From assembly GCA_964384805.1 (NCBI GenBank), contig CAYLLO010000003.1:1-64000 (forward strand): a stretch of DNA of 64,000 nt, read 5' to 3'. The position numbers and the translations under genes were made by a program. The DNA comes from HGM10611 sp964384805 (GTDB lineage: Bacteria; Bacillota_I; Bacilli_A; ML615J-28; CAG-313). Under the pieces are notes generated by a model, which ran no database searches, was not told the origin of the DNA, and saw only the letters and a list, made by a program, of their open reading frames with translations. Below are positions 9,451 through 18,326 of the stretch, in pieces. How positions within the stretch are numbered: the first letter of the stretch is position 1; each line of letters begins with the position of its first letter.

Positions 9451-10938
9451 TTACTCCATTTGAGCAGTCTTTGATACTTTTTCTTGAATTGGTGTAGTTT
9501 CAACCTTTAAATCAATCACTTGCTCATTTTTATTAGACGGAGAAAGTGGTTGATTTTTTTGATTAGTTGTTTTTTTATTCGAATTATTAATTTTATAGAT
9601 AACAAAAATATAAAATGCTACTTGAATAAACATTGCATATTGTGCAATAAAACAATATGGTTGGAATAATAAAGTAAAAATAGATACTAAAATAGTTGGA
9701 ACAATAAAAGCAATTGAACAAATAGCATAATATTCTTTAAATCTTGTAAGTTCCCCATATTTTTTAGACATAACCCAAGTCGCAAATGTCCATAAAATAG
9801 GCATTAATAAGATAAAGATAATAGCGTAGAAAAAATTATAATATTGTAATTGACTACCACCACTATTTACCATTAAATCACCAATAGCTTCAACCATCAA
9901 TTTAGGGTCAATATGTGATACTCCATCTCCAAGATTTCCCAGATTAATTCCTAATTTTTCTGCTTGATATAAAGAAAAAACCCCAACCCTTGTTGAATTA
10001 TCAGAAACAAATACTTCATGTAAATTTTTATTAATTCGTGTTTGGGCTGAATACTCTACACCATCTACAAAGACTTTTTCATCTTTAGATGAGGCAAACT
10101 TTGTCCACTTAGTAATATCAATATCACCATATGCATTTAATGAAATTTCATCTTTTCCATTCGGTAAATAATATGCTATTTCTTCTGTATCATATGAAGT
10201 ATAGGTAACACCATCTATTTCTACTTTTTGACCACGCACTGCTGATTCAGTCCATTTTGAATAATCTAAACTTTTATTATCTGCATCTGTATAAAAAATC
10301 TCAGTTTCATCTTTTGGCAAAACATATCTAGTTTCCATAATGTTCCATCCTGTTGATTCTAAATACTTAGTAAAAGTTCCAGATTCATCTTTAACAAGAT
10401 CCATTCCGTGATTAAAAATATAATAAACTAATTCATTATTGATAACAAATAACATATCTTCTTCTAACAATTCATCATTTTCATCGCGAGCAGGTTGATG
10501 ATTATAATATCCATTAATGTCAAAATTTAAAAAACGATCATCATGAGATGTTTCTTCATTATCATTAATATAAACATATGGTTCATATACCAATGTTAAG
10601 TTTAAAGTTTTACCATTATCTAAAGAATATGATATTTCATAAACATTATCTTCTTTCTCACCAGTTATAAAGTTATTGATACCGTCTGTGGTCTCATCAA
10701 TAGTAAAACGTGGTAACTCTATTGCCTCACTATTAGGTAAATCATAAATTTCTTCAAACAATCTAAACGACTCTTTATTGTTTTTTACGTACTGATCTAA
10801 CGTTAAATTAGAAGATCCTACACATAATAAAGTACAACCTAAAAATATTAATACAATCATAAAAAAATTAATATTTCGATAACGTATCATTTTTTTAGGT
10901 AATACAAAAGATAAAATAAAATCTAAAAATTTTTTCAT
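9451..10938 (-). CDS. Membrane protein, DUF1189-like, with a large extracytoplasmic insert
   Basis: A 495-residue integral membrane protein. It has one helix near residues 23-45, a polar extracytoplasmic region of about 320 residues, then three helices (about 370-455) and a Lys/Asn/Gln-rich cytoplasmic tail. The first helix preceded by FILSFVLPKKMIRYR and the last three helices resemble DUF1189 proteins (YvdJ type). The central region is much longer than usual and contains two related stretches, LDYSKWTESAVRGQKVEIDG and IDITKWTKFASSKDEKVFVD, suggesting an internal duplication. No enzymatic motif is visible. Lying directly upstream of the spoIIIAH-like gene, it may be co-transcribed with it; the family match is only moderate. 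Confidence 0.5.
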   Translation of the reverse strand: MKKFLDFILSFVLPKKMIRYRNINFFMIVLIFLGCTLLCVGSSNLTLDQYVKNNKESFRLFEEIYDLPNSEAIELPRFTIDETTDGINNFITGEKEDNVYEISYSLDNGKTLNLTLVYEPYVYINDNEETSHDDRFLNFDINGYYNHQPARDENDELLEEDMLFVINNELVYYIFNHGMDLVKDESGTFTKYLESTGWNIMETRYVLPKDETEIFYTDADNKSLDYSKWTESAVRGQKVEIDGVTYTSYDTEEIAYYLPNGKDEISLNAYGDIDITKWTKFASSKDEKVFVDGVEYSAQTRINKNLHEVFVSDNSTRVGVFSLYQAEKLGINLGNLGDGVSHIDPKLMVEAIGDLMVNSGGSQLQYYNFFYAIIFILLMPILWTFATWVMSKKYGELTRFKEYYAICSIAFIVPTILVSIFTLLFQPYCFIAQYAMFIQVAFYIFVIYKINNSNKKTTNQKNQPLSPSNKNEQVIDLKVETTPIQEKVSKTAQME

Positions 10939-10976
10939 TTTTCCTCCATTATAAATTCATAAATTTACTTATCTAT

Positions 10977-12089
10977 TCACAATCCATTATGATATTTATT
11001 AGCATTTTCATTCAAACGATATTTTTGATAATCTTCATAATTAAATATTTCACTTTGAGTTATTTCTAAATATTTAATTACTTGTAATAAGTTAGATTTT
11101 TTAGGAATATCAAGTCCACCTCGTAAATCTATTACTAAGAAATCTTTCAATTTTCGTTTAAACTTATTAATGTCATTTTTCAAATACTTAATATTAAATA
11201 ATAATACAATTGAATTTTCAGCTACTTTATAATAATTTGCTTTTACATTGGGAAAAATAGATTTAGCTGCTTCACTAATTTTTTCCAATAGATTCATAAC
11301 ATTAATATTTAAAGTAGTATTTTTAATATAAAACATTGTAAAATTTTCAATATTTTTAGGTTTATCAAGTTCTTCAGCCACAATTAAAATATTTTCATTT
11401 TTTTCTAATTCATGAATAATATATTCATTGTTAATTATTGTATTAACTTCCAAATAATCAAGTTCTAATAATAAAGATTTTATCTCTTCGACATTATCAA
11501 TTTGTTGTGAAAGATTTAATTTTTCAGCTAATGTCTTAGATAAATATAACTTATTTTTAAAATCTAAGTACCCAAGCTTATTTTCTAACAAAACATCAAA
11601 TTCTTTTAGTTTGGCTTGATTCTCATTTTTAACAATATTGCGGAAAAGTCTTTTCAAAGAAATATACGGATATCGCTCTTCTTCGATTATTTGATTTCCG
11701 TAAAGAAATGCGTAACCTAATAATTCTTCTTTTTCTTTGATTGGAATAATACTTAAATGCTCAAAATCAAATTTCCGTAAATCTAAACCATAAAATGGTT
11801 CAGTAATGGTAAATGTAACATCTTTTTTATTAATATTCATTGATGACGCATTATCTAACAATAATTCAAGAATAGATCCTTTTATTTTATCAAAACCATA
11901 TTCTTTCCAAAATAGTCTAGTACCTTTACTATGATAAACACATATTCGATCATTGTGTGTAATCTTTAAGCACTCTTGTAAGAAAGGATCTATTTTTTTC
12001 CCCAAAAAAACTAAAGTCATTTGGCTAATCCCTAAAGTACGATTTTCAGCCAAAAATTCTAAAACTAGATGGCGACTATCAAATCCCAT
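10977..12089 (-). CDS. Unrecognised protein, possibly a degenerate GAF/PAS/GGDEF-like signalling protein
   Basis: A soluble 370-residue protein that I cannot assign to a family with confidence. The first 150 residues alternate strands and helices like a GAF fold (LSIIPIKEKEELLGYAFLYG reads like its core strands). Residues 170-230 could be PAS-like. The last 120 have the helix-strand pattern of a GGDEF domain, but where GGDEF should be the text is KVAENSIVLLF, so it could not make c-di-GMP. This reading is inference. It sits 9 bp after dtd in the rel-dtd run. It ends in TGA, followed three codons later by TAA. Confidence 0.4.
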   Translation of the reverse strand: MGFDSRHLVLEFLAENRTLGISQMTLVFLGKKIDPFLQECLKITHNDRICVYHSKGTRLFWKEYGFDKIKGSILELLLDNASSMNINKKDVTFTITEPFYGLDLRKFDFEHLSIIPIKEKEELLGYAFLYGNQIIEEERYPYISLKRLFRNIVKNENQAKLKEFDVLLENKLGYLDFKNKLYLSKTLAEKLNLSQQIDNVEEIKSLLLELDYLEVNTIINNEYIIHELEKNENILIVAEELDKPKNIENFTMFYIKNTTLNINVMNLLEKISEAAKSIFPNVKANYYKVAENSIVLLFNIKYLKNDINKFKRKLKDFLVIDLRGGLDIPKKSNLLQVIKYLEITQSEIFNYEDYQKYRLNENANKYHNGL

Positions 12090-12098
12090 AGTTTTCCT

Positions 12099-12539
12099 CT
12101 AAAATTCTAAATTAATTGTTACAGGACCATCACAAACAGGATGAAGTTCCATATGAGCACCAAATATTCCTTTTTTAGTAACGATTTGATAATCTCTATT
12201 TAGTATTTTTATAAATTCCTCATATAAAAAATTAGCATCTTGGGGACACATTGCCTTTACAAAAGAAGGTCGATTACCTGATGCAGCATCAGCATATAAA
12301 GTAAACTGTGAAATGGCAAGAATTGAACCATTAATATCATTAATTGATAAATTCATTTTTCCCATTTCATCATCAAATACACGTAAATTAGCAATTTTTT
12401 TAGCCATTTTTTGGACATTTTCTAACGAATCTTGTTGAGTAAAACCAACTAACAATAAATACCCTTTATCTATTTCACTAACTATTTCCTTATTAACAAT
12501 ACAATTAGCACTTTTAACTCTTTGTAATACTACCTTCAT
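12099..12539 (-). CDS. dtd: D-aminoacyl-tRNA deacylase
   Basis: Hydrolyses D-amino acids (and glycine) wrongly attached to tRNA, protecting translation. The 146-residue length is normal. The SQFTLYAD motif and the GPVT cis-Gly-Pro motif that reads the chirality of the substrate are both present. The residue two before GPVT is Cys (VCDGPVT) where most homologues have Asn (NDGPVT), an unusual change next to the active site. It follows rel with a one-base gap, a pairing seen in many Firmicutes, so the two are certainly co-transcribed. Confidence 0.95.
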   Translation of the reverse strand: MKVVLQRVKSANCIVNKEIVSEIDKGYLLLVGFTQQDSLENVQKMAKKIANLRVFDDEMGKMNLSINDINGSILAISQFTLYADAASGNRPSFVKAMCPQDANFLYEEFIKILNRDYQIVTKKGIFGAHMELHPVCDGPVTINLEF

Positions 12540-12540
12540 A

Positions 12541-14727
12541 TTATTTAAAAACTCTTTCTATATTATATACTTCACTAATCTTACTAATAGATAAAATAAC
12601 ATGATTTAAATCATCTAAACTAGCAACTTGCAATTTAAATTTAGTTATACATTCACCAGTTTTATTTTTAGTTGAAGAAACCGTTATAATATTGGCTTTC
12701 GTTGAATTAATAGAATTAATAAATTCTGCTAAAAGATTTTTTTTATCCATAGCCATGATTTTTAGCGTTGTATCAAAAACACGCCCCTGAAATTCAGGAT
12801 CCCAACTTATTTTAATATAACGTTCATCTTCTGATTTAGTGATATTGGGGCACCCTGCTCGATGGACAACAATTCCACTACCTTTAGTAATATAGCCATA
12901 AATATCATCGCCATATACAGGTTGGCAACAATTTCCCAAGCGCAATTGAGCTTTATCTAAACCTTCAACAATAATTCCATATGCGTTAGTAGGTTTATGT
13001 TTTTGATTTTTTAGATTTTCTTCACCATATTGTTTTAATGCTAACTCATCAGTTAATTTTACATCTGTAATTCCTAATAAACGATTTAAAATAGTTTGAG
13101 GTGTTAAATAACCACGACCAATATCGTACATTAAATCTTCGACAGTATTAATATTATTTTTCCCAAAATACTTTTTTACTATTTCATCGTCTAATTGATT
13201 ATAATTATAAGTAGTTGTTTTTACATATTTTTCAAATTCTTCTGTTCCTAATTTAATAAGTTCTTCACGTTTTTGTTTATTAATAAAAGAATTTATTTTT
13301 TGTCTGGCTCCTGAAGTTTTAGCATGTTTCAACCATTCTTTACTAGGAGAAGTATTTTTGTTGGTTTTAATAGCAACAACATCTCCTGTCTTTAATTTAT
13401 AACTTAGAGGTACAATTTTACCATTAACAATTGCACCAACAGTGGTATTACCAATATGAGTGTGAATACGATAGGCAAAATCAAGAGGCATAGAACCAGA
13501 TGGCAAGTCAATTACATCACCATTAGGAGTAAAAATATAAACATTGGCAGAAAAAATATCTTCAATAATATTATCAAGCGGATCAATATCGCTAGAGACA
13601 TCAACATAAGTCGATAAATTTTTATACCATTTTAGTTTATTAGTAATTTCTAATTGCTCTTTTTCGGGTGAATAACCTGCATTTTCTTTGTAAGCCCAAT
13701 GGGCAGCAACACCAATTTCAGCGGTACGATCCATATCATAGGTACGAATTTGGATTTCAAATATTTTTCCATTCTCACCAACAATTGTAGTATGTAAAGA
13801 TTGATAGAGATTAGTTTTAGGTACCGCAATATAATCTTTAAAACGCATTGGTAGAGGTGTCCAACGGCCATGGATAATACCTAATACACGATAACAATCT
13901 TCGACAGTTTTCACAATAACTCGTAATGCTAAAAAGTCATAAATATCATCTAAAGTTTTATTTTTATTTACAACTTTTTTATAAATACTATAGATATTTT
14001 TAATCCGTCCCTTTATTTCATAATCGGTAACATTATTTTCTTTTAGATGGGTTTCAATACTATTTTGCATGAGTTTTATGTCATCTTCTCGCTCGCTCTT
14101 TTTTTCTTTCAAACGATTAGATATTTCATAGTAATTTTCTGGATTTAAATATTTTAAACTTAAATCTTCAAGTTCTGCTTTTATACGATACATCCCTAAA
14201 CGATGAGCAAGGGGAGCATACAAATCAAGAGTTTCTTTAGAAATTCGTTTTTGTTTTTCTATATTATCATGATATTGTAAAGTACGCATATTATGTAAGC
14301 GATCAACAAGTTTAACTAAAACAACTCTAATATCTTTAGCCATAGCAAGTAAAATTTTTTGGTGATTTTGTGCTAAAACTTTATCTTTAGTGTGGTATTT
14401 AAGTTTACTAATTTTTGTAACTCCATCTACAATATTAGCAACATCTTCACCCAATTCAACAATCATCTGCTCTTTTGTCATTTCAGTATCTTCTAAAACA
14501 TCATGTACTAAGGCAGCCACAATTGTACTAGGTCCTGAATGAAGTGTAGTTAAAATATAAGCAACCTCAAGTGGATGTTGAACATATGGTTCACCTGATT
14601 TTCTAAATTGACCTTCATGCATTTTTTCAGCAATCGCATATGCTTTTCTTATAAATGCAATATTTTCTTCGTGAAGATATTCTTTAGCTATTTCAATTAT
14701 ATCTTCAATTGTTTTTACTTTGTCCAT
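12541..14727 (-). CDS. rel: Bifunctional (p)ppGpp synthetase/hydrolase
   Basis: Stringent-response enzyme that makes and degrades ppGpp. The 728 residues show the HD hydrolase domain (GQFRKSGEPYVQHP, then HDVLEDT near 75). The synthetase domain follows (RIKNIYSIYKKV, then YQSLHTTIVGENGKIFEIQI). A TGS domain (VYIFTPNGDVIDLP near 400), a conserved Cys/His region (NCCQPVYGDDI) and a C-terminal ACT domain complete the family order. All parts are intact. It starts the rel-dtd operon, with apt upstream but separated by about 190 bp with no clear terminator. Confidence 0.97.
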   Translation of the reverse strand: MDKVKTIEDIIEIAKEYLHEENIAFIRKAYAIAEKMHEGQFRKSGEPYVQHPLEVAYILTTLHSGPSTIVAALVHDVLEDTEMTKEQMIVELGEDVANIVDGVTKISKLKYHTKDKVLAQNHQKILLAMAKDIRVVLVKLVDRLHNMRTLQYHDNIEKQKRISKETLDLYAPLAHRLGMYRIKAELEDLSLKYLNPENYYEISNRLKEKKSEREDDIKLMQNSIETHLKENNVTDYEIKGRIKNIYSIYKKVVNKNKTLDDIYDFLALRVIVKTVEDCYRVLGIIHGRWTPLPMRFKDYIAVPKTNLYQSLHTTIVGENGKIFEIQIRTYDMDRTAEIGVAAHWAYKENAGYSPEKEQLEITNKLKWYKNLSTYVDVSSDIDPLDNIIEDIFSANVYIFTPNGDVIDLPSGSMPLDFAYRIHTHIGNTTVGAIVNGKIVPLSYKLKTGDVVAIKTNKNTSPSKEWLKHAKTSGARQKINSFINKQKREELIKLGTEEFEKYVKTTTYNYNQLDDEIVKKYFGKNNINTVEDLMYDIGRGYLTPQTILNRLLGITDVKLTDELALKQYGEENLKNQKHKPTNAYGIIVEGLDKAQLRLGNCCQPVYGDDIYGYITKGSGIVVHRAGCPNITKSEDERYIKISWDPEFQGRVFDTTLKIMAMDKKNLLAEFINSINSTKANIITVSSTKNKTGECITKFKLQVASLDDLNHVILSISKISEVYNIERVFK

Positions 14728-14921
14728 ATCTTCACCTTAGATAATTAAATTGTACTTTTAGTTATCCAACTCCTTTTATAAATTTTTTATAGTTATGAGT
14801 ACAACATAACTTTTAAACTACTTTCTTAGTAATATAGTATAATTAAAGTATTGTAAAATATTCCATAGGTCTTACATACAAAAATATTTATACTTACTAA
14901 TAATAGCTTTTTAATTAAAGT

Positions 14922-15434
14922 TTAATATTTTACAACAGTAAATACATTATATTCTGATAAAGCCTCTCGACCTTTCAAAGCTTCCAATTCTATCACACAA
15001 GCGACTCCCACTACTATTCCTCCTAATGATTCAATTAATTTAATAGCTGCAGTAAGAGTTCCCCCTGTTGCTAATAAATCATCAATAATCACAACCTTTT
15101 GTCCAGGAATAATAGCATCTTTATGCATACATAATGTATTAGTTCCATATTCTAAATCATAGGTTTGTGAAACTATTTCACGAGGTAACTTATTAGGTTT
15201 TCTAATTGGTACAAATCCAATATTCATATTTACTGAAACTGGACATCCAAAAATGAAACCTCTCGATTCAGGTCCTGCAATCACTTCAGCCCCTACTTCT
15301 TTTGAAAAAGCTGTAATAAGTTCACAAACCGTATTAAAGGTCTCACCGTTTCCTAATAGCGGTGTAATATCACGAAATAAAATTCCTTCAACAGGAAAAT
15401 CCTTAACATCAGCAATATAATCTTTAAAATTCAT
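14922..15434 (-). CDS. apt: Adenine phosphoribosyltransferase
   Basis: Salvages adenine to AMP using PRPP. The PRPP-binding motif appears as KVVIIDDLLATGGTL, and the adenine-hood region GPESRGFIFG is present. The 170-residue length matches the family. I choose MNFKDYI (15434) as the start, spaced 10-11 bases from AGGATGG; the frame also opens four codons earlier. As in Bacillus, apt lies just upstream of rel, linking purine salvage with stringent control. Confidence 0.95.
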   Translation of the reverse strand: MNFKDYIADVKDFPVEGILFRDITPLLGNGETFNTVCELITAFSKEVGAEVIAGPESRGFIFGCPVSVNMNIGFVPIRKPNKLPREIVSQTYDLEYGTNTLCMHKDAIIPGQKVVIIDDLLATGGTLTAAIKLIESLGGIVVGVACVIELEALKGREALSEYNVFTVVKY

Positions 15435-15577
15435 AACAATTACCATCCTATAGTTAAATTATAATTTATTATAACATTTTTAAGCACATTTTTAAAGATA
15501 TTTGTTAAACTTTATAATTTTTTCTCATATTTTTAGTTTTTAAATCATAAACTATTAAAAGAAATGAGTGATTTAAA

Positions 15578-17068
15578 ATGGGTAAACAATTTTTCAAAAA
15601 TACTTTTTTTTTCAATACTACATTAATTATTATAAGTGGCTTTTTTATTAAAATATTAGGATTAATTAATAAAATAATTATTACTAGATACTTAGGAACC
15701 GATGGAATGACATTATATATAATGTCTTTTCCTACAATTATTTTATTTCTTAATCTTTCTACTTTAAACATTAATAATTGTATCAGCAAAATGATAGCCG
15801 AAGCAACTATTACTCAAAAATATTCAACTAAAAAAATTATTACATCCGCTTTAAAAATAACCTTACTTAGTTCTATCTTAACAATTATTGGATTACTTAT
15901 TTTAATAAATCCCCTAGTTAATTATTTTTTAAACAACCAAAATTTATTTTGGCCTCTTTTAACAACCATTATTTTAATTCCTTTAACAGCAATAAGTGAT
16001 ACTTTAAAAGGTTATTACAATGGACTAAAGCAAATAACCAAAAGTACAATGGCTGGATTAATTGAACAAATCTCTAGAATTATTTTTGTTATTATTTTTC
16101 TTCAATTAACAATTCCTTATGGTATTATTGTCTCAGCCACTTTTACGTTATTGGCTTTAAGTTTTGGAGAATTATGTTCTGTCATATATTTAGTCATAAA
16201 ATTTAAAAAAGAAAATCTTACCGATTTTCCATCACCCTCCCCTTCTAAAGAATTACTATCTCTAACTATCCCTTCTACCTTATCAAAATTAATAGGGAGT
16301 TTCACTTATTTTTTAGAACCTATTATCTACACATGGATTTTAACTCTTTTAAAATATCAAACCTCTGATATCCAGACTACATATACAATTATTAATGCTT
16401 ATTCTTTACCACTTCTCACAACCGCATCTTTTATTTCAATCGCTTTGTCAACTACAATAATCCCAAGCATATCAGAAAATTATGCTTTAAATAAAAAAGA
16501 AAGTGTTAAATATTTAATTGATAAGTTAATTATTTTTTCTCTTGTACCAAGTCTACTTATCTCCTTGTTACTTTTTATGTATCCCAAGGAATTTATGAAT
16601 CTCATTTATGGAACTATTGAAGGTACATCTTTAATTAAACCTTTTGTTTTCTATTTCACTTTATACTATCTTCAAATACCTTTCATGTCTATTTTACATG
16701 CAATTGGAAAAACCAAAACACAGTTTTTTATTTCTACATTTTTTGCGGTTATAAGATTAATACTAATTATTCTTTTATCTTTTTTTTCAACAATTGGACT
16801 TAATAGCATTTTTTTTGCGGTAGTGATAACAATGGTATTAAATTCGATTGTAACCATCTTTTATGTTATTAAATACACAAATTATCAAATTAATTATAAT
16901 ACTCTTATAACTTTATCTTTGATAACTTTTTTAAACTTTTTAATACTAAATATCTTAGAATATATTAGTCATAATTTTTTTATCAACTCCATAATTATTA
17001 GCATTTTATTCATAAGTTTATGTTTTGTATTTAATTTAATTGACATTAAGAGTTTGAAACGATCTTAA
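15578..17068 (+). CDS. spoVB: SpoVB-like lipid II/oligosaccharide flippase of the MOP superfamily
   Basis: Polytopic membrane protein of 496 residues with about 14 hydrophobic helices, in the polysaccharide-transporter branch that includes SpoVB and MurJ-like flippases. It starts FFKNTFFFNTTLIIISGFFI and carries KILGLINKIIITRYLGTDGM, the typical N-terminal block. In sporulating Firmicutes SpoVB is needed for cortex synthesis. The neighbours, a DUF421 gene and a TIGR04086 gene, are those found near spoVB in Bacillus, which supports the name. The ribosome site is weak. The 3' end overlaps the convergent DUF421 gene by 23 bases. Confidence 0.82.
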   Translation: MGKQFFKNTFFFNTTLIIISGFFIKILGLINKIIITRYLGTDGMTLYIMSFPTIILFLNLSTLNINNCISKMIAEATITQKYSTKKIITSALKITLLSSILTIIGLLILINPLVNYFLNNQNLFWPLLTTIILIPLTAISDTLKGYYNGLKQITKSTMAGLIEQISRIIFVIIFLQLTIPYGIIVSATFTLLALSFGELCSVIYLVIKFKKENLTDFPSPSPSKELLSLTIPSTLSKLIGSFTYFLEPIIYTWILTLLKYQTSDIQTTYTIINAYSLPLLTTASFISIALSTTIIPSISENYALNKKESVKYLIDKLIIFSLVPSLLISLLLFMYPKEFMNLIYGTIEGTSLIKPFVFYFTLYYLQIPFMSILHAIGKTKTQFFISTFFAVIRLILIILLSFFSTIGLNSIFFAVVITMVLNSIVTIFYVIKYTNYQINYNTLITLSLITFLNFLILNILEYISHNFFINSIIISILFISLCFVFNLIDIKSLKRS

Positions 17069-17675
17069 GTTTATCTTCCGTATAAAAAGCACAATAAATA
17101 TCTTTTAATTTAACGTTATTTTTTTTAAGTTCTTTCTTCAACCATTCTTCATCTTTATCTAATAATTTTAAATATCTTTGTTCAATTTTTCCACTAACAA
17201 TCAGTGGCAAAGGAAAATAATCTGTTTCTGCATACTTAAAAACACTGAGTTTACCACCATTTTCTAATATTGCATATTCAACTTCATCAATGCTTCGAAC
17301 ATCTTTTTGTCGTAATTGTGACAATAAATCATCAAAATTGTAACATAATTTTTTCATTTCTTGAATATTAACTTTACCTCTAAAGATAATAACTGATTCT
17401 TGCCCATCAAAAAGTTTTCGCAATTTAGTTGATTTTAAAATAATGAAAGATATAATCTTTTGAAGTAATGTCAATGATAAAATAGGTAACAAAACTAACC
17501 AATAATTAATATTATGGTTCTCAATACCAATTATCATTATATCTGCTATTGATAATAAGATGATTAAATCAAATAAACTAAGTTGACCTATTTCTCTTTT
17601 TCCCATAATTTTCAGCATTAGTATTAAAATAAAATACCCTATTATTGTTCTAAGCAAAACTTGTATCAAAACCAT
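17046..17675 (-). CDS. DUF421 family membrane protein (YrbG/YetF type)
   Basis: A 209-residue protein with three N-terminal membrane helices, including the signature IMGKREIGQLSLFDLIILLSIA, followed by the soluble DUF421 domain (LRKLFDGQESVIIFRGK, then QLRQKDVRSIDEVEYAILEN). Function is not established; Bacillus relatives have been linked to spore properties. I set the start at MVLIQVL (17675), where GAGGT lies at normal distance; the frame runs on to 17744 without a ribosome site. It is convergent with spoVB, and its 5' end is 54 bp from the divergent TIGR04086 gene. Confidence 0.88.
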   Translation of the reverse strand: MVLIQVLLRTIIGYFILILMLKIMGKREIGQLSLFDLIILLSIADIMIIGIENHNINYWLVLLPILSLTLLQKIISFIILKSTKLRKLFDGQESVIIFRGKVNIQEMKKLCYNFDDLLSQLRQKDVRSIDEVEYAILENGGKLSVFKYAETDYFPLPLIVSGKIEQRYLKLLDKDEEWLKKELKKNNVKLKDIYCAFYTEDKLKIVSNS

Positions 17676-17729
17676 ATAATTACCTCTTCTAAAATTGTTA
17701 AATAATTCATATAATGTAATGGTGATATT

Positions 17730-18119
17730 ATGTCTTTCATACAATACAAAATAAAAGAATTATTCTACGTTACTATTATTTTTATCCTCTTTGGAATAAT
17801 TTATACTTCACTAATATATTTTAAAGTGCTAGATGCTAATTATTCTAACATTAGAACTATTACTTATATAGCAGGAGGGATAGTTTTCTTCATTTATGGC
17901 TTTATCAGTGGAAAATTAGAAAAACAGAATGGTTGGTTAGCTGGTTTAAGTAGTTTTCTAATACTTTTAACAATTATTTTAATTATAAATTTTTTTTGTC
18001 ATACACAAATTAACTTATTATTTATAGGAAAATTATTAAGTTATTTATTATGTAGTATGTCAGGCGGAATAATAGGCGTAAATATCGGTAATAAAAAGAC
18101 TAAAAAAAAATATTTTTAA
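17730..18119 (+). CDS. TIGR04086 family membrane protein (YrzE-like)
   Basis: Small integral membrane protein of 129 residues with four predicted helices and a Lys-rich C-terminus. The pattern YIAGGIVFFIYGFISGKLEK and, near the end, SMSGGIIGVNIGNKK fits the TIGR04086 family of unknown function, which often lies beside spoVB and yajC. It is read divergently from the DUF421 gene. A weak GGTGAT site precedes the ATG. Confidence 0.72.
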   Translation: MSFIQYKIKELFYVTIIFILFGIIYTSLIYFKVLDANYSNIRTITYIAGGIVFFIYGFISGKLEKQNGWLAGLSSFLILLTIILIINFFCHTQINLLFIGKLLSYLLCSMSGGIIGVNIGNKKTKKKYF

Positions 18120-18326
18120 AAAGTATTTTAAAAAACCCACACATACTGGTATATTATAAAAGAATTGATGTGGGTGTATTTTTTATCTAGATTTAATTAA
18201 AAATAGAGTTATCAAATTAAACAGCAATATTTCGTGCATAATTAACTTCTTTTTTCTATATAAAAAAGGTAAGAATTTTGTAAAGGTTCTTACCTTTTTT
18301 TTAACAATATTTTTATACTTTAGGAA
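18120..18326. terminator. Intergenic stretch with two hairpins, one a strong bidirectional terminator
   Basis: The strong terminator spans 18262-18302: AGGTAAGAA pairs with TTCTTACCT and is flanked by A-run and T-run, so it can stop transcripts from both sides (TIGR04086 on plus, NadC-like gene on minus). A weaker hairpin with a long loop pairs 18135-18141 (ACCCACA) with 18169-18175 (TGTGGGT), followed by TATTTTTTAT. I see no gene here. Confidence 0.75.

Noticed and set aside
15435..15577. Purine riboswitch near apt
   Set aside because: No purine-aptamer core sequence was seen; the 5' region of apt is short and AT-rich.
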